A program made the position numbers and the translations under genes. The notes under the pieces were generated by a model. It made no database searches and was not told where the DNA came from. It worked only from the letters and a program-made list of their open reading frames with translations. Source: Oscillospiraceae bacterium (lineage in GTDB: Bacteria; Bacillota; Clostridia; Oscillospirales; Oscillospiraceae). Taken from it: DNA of 45,930 nucleotides. Within the stretch, counting starts at the first letter, position 1; each line of letters opens with the position of its first letter. This document shows, in pieces, positions 32,280 to 40,182 of this stretch. Where the stretch lies: positions 1 through 45,930 of the forward strand of contig SVLH01000014.1 of NCBI GenBank assembly GCA_015068025.1. The letters are read 5' to 3'.

Positions 32280-32825
32280 TCAATAAATTGGAATTTGTCT
32301 TTTCTGTTTTATTTTCAAAATTCGTGTACGGTTGAATCTTTGCATCATTACAAACATCAAATCAAAACCGGCTCCTAAAGCAGATGTTATTAAAAACACC
32401 CAAAATGAAGCAAACCATATTGAAGCAAGAACGGGAATAAAACTAAAAATAACATTTGTCTCATGTACCAACTCTGATTGACAGGTGGCTTGAACAATTT
32501 CGTCCCAACTATGTTTTGAAGTATCAAACGTATCCGAATTATATGTAGGCATTTTGTTTTTCCATTTCTTAACCTTCGTTTTTTGATACAATTTCATTTC
32601 AAATTTGCTAACATGATACCACTTTTTATGGTAATTTGCTTTATTATGCATGATTGAATCAATGACCACCCCAACCATCAATCTGATAATAAAGTGATAT
32701 GCTGTGGTCCCAAACGTAATGATAAAGGGAACCAGGAATCTATAATTTGTAATTTCATATAAAACGAAACAACAAACCATCAGCAAAAAAGACATCGCTG
32801 AAATTCTTTTCATTGTTTTTGCCAT
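32280..32825 (-). CDS. Integral membrane protein, CrtO (glycosyl-diaponeurosporenoate acyltransferase)-like
   Basis: A 181-residue protein with four hydrophobic stretches (about residues 10-25, 30-50, 125-140 and 143-160) around a basic soluble loop. The loop contains WYHVSKFEMKLYQKTKVKKWK and KMPTY, which resemble a recurrent feature of proteins annotated as CrtO-type acyltransferases; this assignment is from memory of the family and not checked. Family members are often not tied to carotenoid genes, so the function may be generic lipid acylation. The gene is AT-rich with AAA/ATT codons, unlike its neighbours. ATG 32825 is used. Confidence 0.6.
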   Translation of the reverse strand: MAKTMKRISAMSFLLMVCCFVLYEITNYRFLVPFIITFGTTAYHFIIRLMVGVVIDSIMHNKANYHKKWYHVSKFEMKLYQKTKVKKWKNKMPTYNSDTFDTSKHSWDEIVQATCQSELVHETNVIFSFIPVLASIWFASFWVFLITSALGAGFDLMFVMMQRFNRTRILKIKQKRQIPIY

Positions 32826-32912
32826 GATATTTTCTCCACTTTTATCTTCTTTTTTATTAATGTTTCTTTATCTTTTAGTCCACTCTACCATGTCTCACTG
32901 ATTATTTCAACG

Positions 32913-32978
32913 ATTGGCGAAAATGCCGGAGTTAATTCCCCCCACACTTTAAGTTAACAGGGATGGAAAACCCTTCCC
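32913..32978 (+). repeat. Diverged direct repeat, copy A
   Basis: About 66 bases align without gaps to 33931-33996, 1018 bases downstream. The last 33 positions match at 29, including ACTTTAAGTTAA and AAAACCCTTCCC; the first 33 match at about 22. Copy A holds an imperfect palindrome (GTTAA-x-AGGGATGG … TTCCCT-TTTAAC). Confidence 0.65.
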
Positions 32979-33043
32979 TTTTAACGTAATGTGTTGGTAA
33001 TGTTCTTCCTGAAAATCCTTCGTCGAAATAACGGAGATCGGCA

Positions 33044-33082
33044 CAAAAAGAGGATACTGCGCCATAAAAGGCGCAGTATCCC
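33044..33082 (-). terminator. Terminator of the acetyltransferase gene
   Basis: A perfect 12-bp stem (GGATACTGCGCC / GGCGCAGTATCC) with a 6-nt loop; on the minus strand followed by TCTTTTTG. Confidence 0.9.
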
Positions 33083-33099
33083 AGGCTTATTCGTTCACT

Positions 33100-33726
33100 T
33101 TAGAAAAGCTGTCCCGGAAGTTTTTCCTTTTTCTTGTAAGGGAACAATTTATCAAATACTTCCGCTTCGTCTTCATTTACGGAGTAACCCCGCGGCGTTG
33201 CATACTCGCCCGTAATTCCGCTCAGGTATCCCGGCACCAACTCTTTGCAGAGGAAAAACGACGCATCTTCTCCTTCGGGCAAACCATGATAGCGGATGCC
33301 AAAATGACTGGCAAAGGTAAAGCCGCTCTTTCCGTAAAATTCGATATTGCCTTCAAAGCAAACCGCTCCGCATCCAAGAACGGCGGCTTTCTCCAAAGAG
33401 TAATCCAACAGAATTTTTCCGTAGCCTTTCCGTTTCAGTTCCGGAGCAATACAGATTGGACCCATTGTCATGATAGGAATCTCTCTGCCGTCATCAGCTT
33501 TAATATTCGCTCTCATAAACATATTCTGTCCAATCAACTGTCCAGCCTTCTCCATAACGAAATCCAGTTCGGGCACAAATGCCTCATCGTCTCTGAGTTG
33601 ATGCAGTACATAGTGCTCTAAACACCCGGGGCGATACACATTCCAAAATGCTTCTCTTACAAGATTCTCTACTTTTCGGTATTCTTCTTTTCTTTCTAAA
33701 CGAATGATATAGTCATTTTTATTCAT
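33100..33726 (-). CDS. GNAT family N-acetyltransferase
   Basis: A 208-residue acetyl-CoA-dependent acetyltransferase. The coenzyme-A loop motif RKGYGKILL (Q/RxxGxG/A type) follows the strand IPIMTMGPICIAPE. The distal fold carries VCFEGNIEFYGKSGFTFA. ATG 33726 lies 6-7 nt from AGGAGG; the longer frame to 33792 has no such site. It resembles a common Firmicute family of small-molecule acetyltransferases (NYGKSGF type). It lies between the two direct repeats, in AT-rich DNA. Confidence 0.88.
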   Translation of the reverse strand: MNKNDYIIRLERKEEYRKVENLVREAFWNVYRPGCLEHYVLHQLRDDEAFVPELDFVMEKAGQLIGQNMFMRANIKADDGREIPIMTMGPICIAPELKRKGYGKILLDYSLEKAAVLGCGAVCFEGNIEFYGKSGFTFASHFGIRYHGLPEGEDASFFLCKELVPGYLSGITGEYATPRGYSVNEDEAEVFDKLFPYKKKEKLPGQLF

Positions 33727-33930
33727 TATTTTTCCTCCTGATGATTGTTGACTGCAATTCTGGGAGGTTTGTGTGAGACTGTATTTACGCAAACCTCCCG
33801 GTTAACCTACAATCTCCAGTGCTTTGCTCGTTTTCTTCAAAAAGCAATCTCCTTAAATCGTTTTAGATAGTCAAGCCATGAGGCCAGACACCAAGATACT
33901 ATCATACAGGCTGAAATGGTTCAACTATGA
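33727..33930. other. AT-rich gap with no gene
   Basis: Nothing coding is seen. An inverted repeat (GGGAGGTTTG … CAAACCTCCCG) lies near 33760-33802. It may be an operator or leftover terminator. Confidence 0.5.
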
Positions 33931-33996
33931 ATTAGTGAAAATGTCAAATTTAAATCTGCCAATACTTTAAGTTAAATGGGGCGGAAAACCCTTCCC
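33931..33996 (+). repeat. Diverged direct repeat, copy B
   Basis: Partner of 32913-32978. It ends directly at the thrS promoter -35. The palindrome differs from copy A in both arms (GGGG with CCCC here, AGGGA with TCCCT there). Confidence 0.65.
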
Positions 33997-33997
33997 C

Positions 33998-34026
33998 TTG
34001 ACACCGCCTGTATTTCGTGATATAGT
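33998..34026 (+). promoter_or_regulatory. thrS promoter
   Basis: A perfect TTGACA (33998-34003) and TATAGT (34021-34026) with 17-nt spacing, giving a start near 34033 at the T-box. Confidence 0.88.
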
Positions 34027-34032
34027 TCCACC

Positions 34033-34260
34033 GTATATCGGCTATGACGAAGACCGAAGCGCAAAGCGGCGCACAGAGAGGGATGTGGTTGGTGTGAGCA
34101 TCCTGCGTACGAGGCGGTGAGACCACTTCCGAGCCGTCTGCGACGAGCAGACCGGGACCTCCCGTTACAGAGGACACGAGCGACGGCGCAAGCCGTAAGC
34201 AGGGTGGAACCGTGGAGTTATCTGACTTCACCCCTGAATCTTCAGGGGTGAAGTTTTTTC
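34033..34260 (+). promoter_or_regulatory. T-box riboswitch (Thr) with terminator
   Basis: A tRNA-sensing leader upstream of thrS. It carries AGAGAG and GGTGTGAG stem I marks. Codon ACC (34122-34124) sits in the specifier position as GTGAGACCACTT, matching Thr. The conserved T-box AGGGTGGAACCGTGG is at 34201-34215. The terminator is a 13-bp stem (CTTCACCCCTGAA / TTCAGGGGTGAAG, 34226-34253) plus six T. Uncharged tRNA-Thr would stabilise the antiterminator and allow thrS transcription. Confidence 0.93.
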
Positions 34261-34295
34261 TTTTACACCCCTTATCAACGAAAGGAGTTTTTCCC

Positions 34296-36080
34296 ATGGC
34301 TGACGAAAACATCTATACCTTTGAAAATGAGGAATACCGCAAGACCTACTGGCACACCTGCTCCCACGTGCTGGCGCAGGCCATGAAGCGCCTGCACCCC
34401 GAGGTCAAACTGGCCATCGGCCCTTCCATTGACAACGGCTTCTACTATGACTTCGACACCCCCGCGCCCTTCACGCCCGAGGATCTGGAGGCTCTGGAGG
34501 CCGAGATGCGCAAGATCTGCAAGGAGAAGCTGAAGCTGGAGCGCTTCGAGCTGCCCCGCGCCGAGGCGCTGGAACTGATGAAGGACGAGCCCTACAAGGT
34601 GGAGCTGATCAACGATTTGCCCGCCGATGCTGCCATCTCCTTCTACAAGCAGGGTGACTTCACCGACCTGTGCGCCGGCCCCCATCTGGACTCCACCGGC
34701 CGCATCAAGGGCAACGCCATCAAGCTGACCTCCGCCACCGGCGCCTACTGGCGCGGCGATTCCACCCGCAAGATGCTCCAGCGCATCTACGGCGTGGCCT
34801 TCGCCAAGAAGGAGGATCTGGACGCCTATATCGCCCAGCGTGAAGAGGCCCTGAAGCGTGACCACAACAAGCTGGGCCGCGAGCTGGAATATTTCACCAC
34901 CGTGGATGTCATCGGTCAGGGTCTGCCCATCCTGCTGCCCAAGGGCGCCCGCACCATCCAGACCCTGCAGCGCTGGATCGAGGACGAGGAGCAGAAGCGC
35001 GGCTATCTGCTGACCAAGACCCCCCTGATGGCAAAGAGCGACCTGTACAAGATCTCCGGCCACTGGGATCACTACCGCGACGGTATGTTCATCATGGGCG
35101 ATCCCAATGACGAGAGCAAGGAGTGCTTCGCTCTGCGTCCCATGACCTGCCCCTTCCAGTATCAGACCTACCTGAACCGTCAGCGTTCTTACCGCGACCT
35201 GCCCATGCGTCTGGGTGAAACATCCACCCTGTTCCGCAATGAGGATTCCGGCGAGATGCACGGTCTGATCCGCGTGCGTCAGTTCACCATCTCCGAGGGC
35301 CACCTGATCCTGCGTCCCGACCAGCTGGAAGAGGAGTTCAAGGGCTGTCTGGAATTGGCCAAGTATTGCCTGGAGACCGTGGGTATGCTGGATAACTGCA
35401 CCTTCCGCTTCTCCCAGTGGGATCCCAACAACACCGCCAAGTACGAAGGCACCGCCGAGCAGTGGGATGCCGCACAGGGCGCTATGAAGCAGATTCTGGA
35501 CGATCTGGGCGTGAACTACGAGATCGGCATCGACGAGGCCGCCTTCTACGGCCCCAAACTGGACATCCAGTTCAAGAACGTCTTCGGCAAGGAAGATACC
35601 ATCGTCACCATTCAGATCGATATGCTGCTGGCCGCCAAGTTCGGCATGTACTATATCGACGAGAACGGCGAGAAGGCACTGCCCTATATCATCCACCGCA
35701 CCTCTCTTGGCTGCTACGAGCGTACGCTGGCCTATCTGATCGAAACCTACGCCGGCGCACTGCCTACCTGGATGGCTCCCGAGCAGGTTCGCTTCCTGCC
35801 CGTCACCGACCGTGCCGCCGACTACTGCGCCGAGAAGGCCAAGGCGCTGGAGGCCATGGGCTTCCGCGTGGAGGTGGACTACCGCAACGAGAAGATCGGC
35901 AAGAAGATCCGCGAGGCCACGCTGGAGAAGGTGCCCTACATGGTTGTTGTCGGCGACCGTGATATGGAAAACGGCACCGTGTCTCCCCGTCACCGCAGCG
36001 GCGAGGATCTGGGTGCCATGCGCTTCGACGAGTTCGCAGCCGTGCTGAAGGACGTTGTGGATTCCAAGGCACGCAAGTAA
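34296..36080 (+). CDS. thrS: Threonine--tRNA ligase, lacking the N-terminal TGS domain
   Basis: A 594-residue class II synthetase charging tRNA-Thr. It starts at the editing domain: H20 and H24 in WHTCSHVLAQAMKRLHP, then CAGPHL. Catalytic motifs are PMTCPFQYQTY, LFRNEDSGEMHGLIRVRQF and the motif-3 region HRTSLGCYERTLAYLIE. The C-terminal anticodon domain starts near residue 500. Most ThrRS of about 640 residues have an extra TGS domain of about 60 residues, absent here. ATG 34296 follows AAAGGAG. Expression is controlled by the T-box. Confidence 0.96.
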   Translation: MADENIYTFENEEYRKTYWHTCSHVLAQAMKRLHPEVKLAIGPSIDNGFYYDFDTPAPFTPEDLEALEAEMRKICKEKLKLERFELPRAEALELMKDEPYKVELINDLPADAAISFYKQGDFTDLCAGPHLDSTGRIKGNAIKLTSATGAYWRGDSTRKMLQRIYGVAFAKKEDLDAYIAQREEALKRDHNKLGRELEYFTTVDVIGQGLPILLPKGARTIQTLQRWIEDEEQKRGYLLTKTPLMAKSDLYKISGHWDHYRDGMFIMGDPNDESKECFALRPMTCPFQYQTYLNRQRSYRDLPMRLGETSTLFRNEDSGEMHGLIRVRQFTISEGHLILRPDQLEEEFKGCLELAKYCLETVGMLDNCTFRFSQWDPNNTAKYEGTAEQWDAAQGAMKQILDDLGVNYEIGIDEAAFYGPKLDIQFKNVFGKEDTIVTIQIDMLLAAKFGMYYIDENGEKALPYIIHRTSLGCYERTLAYLIETYAGALPTWMAPEQVRFLPVTDRAADYCAEKAKALEAMGFRVEVDYRNEKIGKKIREATLEKVPYMVVVGDRDMENGTVSPRHRSGEDLGAMRFDEFAAVLKDVVDSKARK

Positions 36081-36101
36081 ACACACACCCATACGCACCC
36101 G

Positions 36102-36132
36102 AGCGCCGCGTCGAAAGACGCGGCGCTTTTTT
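36102..36132 (+). terminator. Terminator of thrS
   Basis: An 11-bp stem (AGCGCCGCGTC / GACGCGGCGCT) with loop GAAA and T-run. Confidence 0.93.
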
Positions 36133-36301
36133 GCCTTCAAAGGACGGAGAGTGGGGGAGAAGGGCGGGGAGAAACGGAGCGGGAGCTGCCGCAAAGCGCT
36201 GGTATGCAGGGATGATTTGAAAAACTTGCAAAAAAGCGGGTAAAAATGCAGGAGCGAATTCAAAAACTTGCAGAAAAAGCGAAAAAAGCTGAAAAAGCCT
36301 C

Positions 36302-36330
36302 TTGAAAAATGAAAGGATTTGCGATACAAT
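36302..36330 (+). promoter_or_regulatory. Promoter of the TRAP/TAXI operon
   Basis: TTGAAA (36302-36307) and TACAAT (36325-36330) are 17 nt apart. Confidence 0.7.
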
Positions 36331-36377
36331 ATGCACCGTGAGGAAACTCCATTAAATTAGGAAAAGAGGATTCTGCA

Positions 36378-37322
36378 ATGAAGAAGTTTGTATCTCTGCT
36401 GCTGGTCGTTCTGACCATGGCCACCATGCTGGCTGGCTGCGGCGCCAAGAAGGAACTGATTTTCACCACCGGCAGCGAGACCGGTACTTATTATGGTTTC
36501 GGCACGATTATGGCCGGCCAGATCAGCGACAAGACCGACACTACTGTTACTGCTATTGTTGGCTCCGGTTCCAAGGGCAACATTGAGCTGATGAAGCTGG
36601 GTGATGCCCAGATGGGTCTGGTTCAGTCCGACGTGATGTCCTACGCCTACGCCGGCACCAACCTGTTTGAAGGCGCTGCCGTCACCAACTTCTCCACCGT
36701 GGCTGCCCTGTACATGGAGCAGGTTCAGATCGTGACGCTGGATCCCACCATCAAGAGCGTTGCCGACCTGAAGGGCAAGACCGTTTCCGTGGGCGAGCCC
36801 GGCTCCGGCGTGTACTTCAACGCTGTCGACGTGCTGGCTGCCTATGACCTGACTCTGGACGACATTACGCCTACCTACGAGTCCTTCGGTAACTCCACTG
36901 AATCTCTGCAGGACGGCAAGATCGACGCCGGCTTCATTGTCTCCGGCGCCCCCACCAACGCCATCACCTCTCTGGCTACCACCAACGATGTCTATCTGGT
37001 CGAGCTGGATGACGAGCACATCGCCAAGCTGATTGAGGCTTCTCCCTACTACAGCAAGAACGTGATCCCCGCCGCCGCTTACGGCCTGGAAAAGGACGCC
37101 ACCACCGTTGCCGTGGGCGCCGTGATCATCGCCCGCGACGATGTGTCCGAGGACGCTGTTTATGACGTGGTCTCCGGCATTTTCGAGAGCATCGATACTC
37201 TGGCTCATGACAAGAAGAACGAATTGAGCCTGGAGTTCGCCACTACCGGTGTCGACGTGCCCTATCACAAGGGCGCTGCCAAGTACTTCGCCGAGAAGGG
37301 CATTACCGTCCCCACCAAGTAA
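36378..37322 (+). CDS. TAXI-family TRAP transporter solute-binding lipoprotein
   Basis: A 314-residue binding protein. The signal peptide ends in the lipobox LAGC (Cys about residue 21), so the protein is lipid-anchored outside. The TAXI family start FTTGSETGTYYGFGTIMAGQ and the middle DLKGKTVSVGEPGSGVYFNAVDVL are visible. The ligand-pocket region includes QSDVMSYAYAG. Such proteins bring organic acids such as glutamate, aspartate or 2-oxoglutarate to a fused permease. The permease gene follows after 92 nt and carries an in-frame stop. Ribosome site is weak; ATG 36378 is chosen for the signal peptide. Confidence 0.93.
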   Translation: MKKFVSLLLVVLTMATMLAGCGAKKELIFTTGSETGTYYGFGTIMAGQISDKTDTTVTAIVGSGSKGNIELMKLGDAQMGLVQSDVMSYAYAGTNLFEGAAVTNFSTVAALYMEQVQIVTLDPTIKSVADLKGKTVSVGEPGSGVYFNAVDVLAAYDLTLDDITPTYESFGNSTESLQDGKIDAGFIVSGAPTNAITSLATTNDVYLVELDDEHIAKLIEASPYYSKNVIPAAAYGLEKDATTVAVGAVIIARDDVSEDAVYDVVSGIFESIDTLAHDKKNELSLEFATTGVDVPYHKGAAKYFAEKGITVPTK

Positions 37323-37340
37323 GGAGCAAACCAACAATAA

Positions 37341-37369
37341 GAACTGCGGCGGAACTCCCGCCGCAGTTC
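37341..37369 (+). terminator. Hairpin between binding protein and permease
   Basis: A 12-bp stem (GAACTGCGGCGG / CCGCCGCAGTTC) without a strong T-run. Such leaky hairpins can make more binding protein than permease. Confidence 0.7.
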
Positions 37370-37414
37370 CTTGCGTTTAAACCCGCGTTAATAAAACGTT
37401 AAAAGGAGGTTCCT

Positions 37415-37900
37415 ATGCCCTTTTTGAAGAAGAAAAAGGATCTTGCTGAAGTGCAGAATGCAGATGCGGTCGTTGAGTCTGCCGAGGTCGGTACTGCCGC
37501 GGACGTGGAAGCGGTCATGAAGAAGTATGACCGTGAATCCAACACCCGCATCTGGACCGGCGTTCCCAGGCAGATCGTCCGGTTCGCCATGGCAGCCTTC
37601 TCTGTGTATTGCCTGTGCATGACGCTGCTGTTTCGCGGCATCGCGGAGATCCCCCTGACCCTGTTCCTAGGGTTCGTCATCATCATCGGTTACCTGAACT
37701 ATCCCATTCGCAAAAATCCCACCAGAGCCAACTACCTGCCCTGGTATGATATTGTTATCATGGCGCTGGGCAGCGCACCGTTTTTCTACTTCGCCATGAA
37801 TGCGGAGAAGATTTCGCTGATGGATCGCGGTGTCATTTCCACCAATCCCTTCCTGCTGATCATTGCGGTGCTGGGGATTCTGGCCTTGGTGGAACTGTGA
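37415..37900 (+). CDS. TRAP permease, N-terminal (small-subunit) fragment
   Basis: A 161-residue fragment: a charged N-terminus (MPFLKKKKDLAEVQ), then helices about 58-78, 80-95, 108-130 and 140-158. It matches the small-subunit part of fused TRAP permeases. It starts at ATG 37415 with AAGGAGG and ends at TGA 37900. Alone it would lack the transport module. Confidence 0.75.
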   Translation: MPFLKKKKDLAEVQNADAVVESAEVGTAADVEAVMKKYDRESNTRIWTGVPRQIVRFAMAAFSVYCLCMTLLFRGIAEIPLTLFLGFVIIIGYLNYPIRKNPTRANYLPWYDIVIMALGSAPFFYFAMNAEKISLMDRGVISTNPFLLIIAVLGILALVEL

Positions 37901-39505
37901 CGCCGCAGCGTCGGTGTCCCCATCCTGTGTGTGGTGGGCGCGCTGCTGATCTATGCGCTGGTCAATGTCCGCTTCGGCAAGGTCATCCTTGACCTGTTCT
38001 ACGGTACCAAAGGCGTTATGGGTACTCCCATTGCCACCTGCCAGAAGTACATCGTGGTGTTCATCATCTTCGGCGCGTTCCTGGAACGCACCGGCATCTC
38101 TGGGTTCTTCATCAATCTGGCCAACTCCATTGCCGGTGCCTCTGCCGGCGGACCTGCCAAGGTTGCGGTCATTTCCTCCGCGCTGTGCGGCATGGTGTCC
38201 GGCTCCTCCGTGGGCAACACCGTGACCACCGGCTCCGTCACCATCCCTATGATGAAGAAGACCGGCTACAAGGGCGAGTTTGCAGGTGCCGTTGAGGCTG
38301 CCGCCTCCACCGGCGGTCAGATCATGCCGCCCATCATGGGCGCTGCCGCCTTCCTGATGGCGGAGTACACCGGCCTTCCCTATTCCCAGATCGCACTGCT
38401 GGCGGTGCTGCCCGCGGTGCTGTATTTCACCGGCATCTACATTGCCGTCCATCTGGAAGCCAAGAAGCTGGGCCTGCGCGGCCTGAGCCGGGACGAGCTG
38501 CCCAAGTTCAAAGTGTTGGTCAAAAAGATCTATCTGCTGGCGCCTCTGGTCATTCTGGTCTGGATGGTGTCCACCGGTAAGCGCACCATGCAGTCCTCTG
38601 CGGCCATCGCCATTCTGATTACCATTATCGTGGGTATTGTCAGCAATTTGCTCAATGCCATCACGGAGAAGCGGGAGAAGGGCACCGGCGTTGGCAAGGG
38701 CTTCCTGCGCGCTCTGGTGAGCCGTGAGCCCAGCGAAGAGGGCATCTCCGTCAGCAAGGTCATCGACGCGCTGGAGGCCGGCGGCAAGGGAACCATCACC
38801 GTGGCTGCTGCCTGCGCTATGGCCGGCGTAGTGGCTGGTTGTATCACCAGTACCGGCCTTGCCTCCAAGCTTCTGCGCGCCATCGTGGCGGCTTCCGGCG
38901 GCGTGTCCATCATTGCGCTGTTCCTGACGATGATCTGCTGCGTCATTCTGGGTATGGGTGTGCCCACCACGGCAAACTACTGCATCATGGCTGCCACCTG
39001 CGCCCCCATCCTGACCAGCCAGGAGATCGGTATCCCCATGCTGGCAGCACACTTCTTCGTGTTCTACTTCGGCATCGTGGCCGACATCACGCCCCCCGTG
39101 GCGCTGGCTGCCTATGCCGGCAGCGCCATCGCCAAGGCACCGCCTATGAAGACGGCACTCAACGCCACGAAGCTTGCCATCGCAGCCTTTATCGTGCCTT
39201 ATATCTTTGCGCTGAATCCCGCCATGCTGTTCATGAATCAGGCAGGCGACCTGTTCAGTGTGGGCGTTCTGGAGGTCGTGCAGATCGTGGCCAGTGCGCT
39301 GCTTGGCCTGTATGCCATTGCGGCGTCCCTCAACGGACACCTGTACCGCAAGATCAATGCCCTGTTCCGTGTGGTGCTGGTCGCCGGCGGTCTGGGCATG
39401 ATGATCCCCGGCACCGTAACGGATGTCGTTGGTCTGGTCATCGTGGCGGCTGTGGTGTTCATTCAGTACACTACAGCAAAGAAAGAAGCGGCAAAAACCG
39501 CATGA
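37901..39505 (+). CDS. TRAP permease, large (DctM-type) fragment
   Basis: Some 534 codons read on in the same frame as the preceding fragment. Core motifs are CGMVSGSSVGNTVTTGS, TGGQIMPPIMGAAAFLMAE and GMGVPTTANYCIMAATC, the transport core of the DctM/fused family, with about 12 helices. The first possible restart is GTG 37931, with no ribosome site. Therefore translation alone from here is doubtful. A terminator follows at 39509. Confidence 0.75.
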   Translation, partial: RRSVGVPILCVVGALLIYALVNVRFGKVILDLFYGTKGVMGTPIATCQKYIVVFIIFGAFLERTGISGFFINLANSIAGASAGGPAKVAVISSALCGMVSGSSVGNTVTTGSVTIPMMKKTGYKGEFAGAVEAAASTGGQIMPPIMGAAAFLMAEYTGLPYSQIALLAVLPAVLYFTGIYIAVHLEAKKLGLRGLSRDELPKFKVLVKKIYLLAPLVILVWMVSTGKRTMQSSAAIAILITIIVGIVSNLLNAITEKREKGTGVGKGFLRALVSREPSEEGISVSKVIDALEAGGKGTITVAAACAMAGVVAGCITSTGLASKLLRAIVAASGGVSIIALFLTMICCVILGMGVPTTANYCIMAATCAPILTSQEIGIPMLAAHFFVFYFGIVADITPPVALAAYAGSAIAKAPPMKTALNATKLAIAAFIVPYIFALNPAMLFMNQAGDLFSVGVLEVVQIVASALLGLYAIAASLNGHLYRKINALFRVVLVAGGLGMMIPGTVTDVVGLVIVAAVVFIQYTTAKKEAAKTA

Positions 39506-39508
39506 CCG

Positions 39509-39536
39509 AAAGGCCGCCCTCCGGGGCGGCCTTTTT
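39509..39536 (+). terminator. Terminator of the TRAP operon
   Basis: A 10-bp stem (AAGGCCGCCC / GGGCGGCCTT) with loop TCCG, then TTTC. Confidence 0.9.
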
Positions 39537-39563
39537 CTGTGTCGGGCGCGGCAAGAAAAGTAG

Positions 39564-39592
39564 TTGCGTTTGAAAAAGAGAAACGGTATACT
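39564..39592 (+). promoter_or_regulatory. Promoter of the zinc-ribbon gene
   Basis: TTGCGT (39564-39569) and TATACT (39587-39592), 17 nt apart. Confidence 0.7.
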
Positions 39593-39668
39593 GAAAGCAG
39601 GAATCGGGATTACGAAAGCGTGGAATGAAACATAAGCCGGAAGGCTGGATATGAAAGGAGTTTTCCGT

Positions 39669-40043
39669 ATGGCATTTTTCAGTGAGTTGACCCAAAAAGC
39701 AAAGGGTGTAGCTGCGGTGGCGGCGGACAAGGCGAAGGGCGCTGCAGAGGTCACCAAGCTTTCTGTTGCCATTTCGGGCGAACAGCGGGAGATCGAGAAA
39801 AACTATCGCGCCATCGGTGAGTGGTTTGCCAATGAATTCGAGGGCGAGATCCCTGAAGGCGTGAAGGATCTGATGCAGGCGGTGGCGGACTCCAAGGCGA
39901 AGATTGCCGAGATGGAGGCTGCCAAGGCGGCAGCCAGGGCAGAGAAGCCTGCGGCTGCTGCCAGTGAAAAGACCTGCCCCATCTGCGGCGTCGCTTCCGA
40001 CGGCAGATTCTGCCCCCAGTGCGGCGCACCAGTGGACGAATAA
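39669..40043 (+). CDS. Small helical protein with C-terminal zinc ribbon
   Basis: A 124-residue protein. Residues 1-95 are predicted helical with Ala/Lys/Glu pattern (LTQKAKGVAAVAADKAKGAAEVTKL). The end CPICGVASDGRFCPQCGAPVDE holds two CxxC pairs that would bind one zinc. No function is assigned; similar short proteins are frequent in Clostridia. ATG 39669 follows AAAGGAG at 8 nt. It has its own promoter and terminator. Confidence 0.8.
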   Translation: MAFFSELTQKAKGVAAVAADKAKGAAEVTKLSVAISGEQREIEKNYRAIGEWFANEFEGEIPEGVKDLMQAVADSKAKIAEMEAAKAAARAEKPAAAASEKTCPICGVASDGRFCPQCGAPVDE

Positions 40044-40054
40044 GCGAAATGGGG

Positions 40055-40083
40055 AAATGCTCCGGCTTTGCCGGAGCATTTTT
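40055..40083 (+). terminator. Terminator of the zinc-ribbon gene
   Basis: An 11-bp stem (AAATGCTCCGG / CCGGAGCATTT) with loop CTTTG, then T-run. Confidence 0.9.
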
Positions 40084-40182
40084 GCTCCCTTCCGGCGTTA
40101 AGAAAACAGAAAGATTGTTGCTTTTGCCATAACGGTATGGGAAAATGTTTCCGTATGATGAAAAAAGAAAGGGGGGCATACT

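Larger units (their letters stand above)
37415..39505 (+). pseudogene. Fused TRAP permease (DctQM-type) interrupted by an in-frame TGA
   Basis: The 697 codons read in one frame from 37415 to 39505 have the length of a fused TAXI-type TRAP permease, but codon 162 (37898-37900) is TGA. The peptide reads ALVEL-stop-RRSVGVP, where relatives have an ExTRRxxG-type junction. Codons on both sides are typical and there is no frameshift. A single-base change, a sequencing error, or recoding are the options. See the two fragment entries. Confidence 0.75.

Noticed and set aside
32280-33960. Toxin-antitoxin or defence island
   Set aside because: The two genes are a membrane acyltransferase-like protein and a GNAT protein with separate terminators, facing away from a shared promoter; there is no antitoxin-type small gene.
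37898-37900. TGA in the TRAP permease as selenocysteine
   Set aside because: No Sec family of this type is known, and nothing in the window encodes Sec machinery. A small hairpin right at the stop (GACGC/GCGTC) is not by itself a SECIS. Kept only as a check item.
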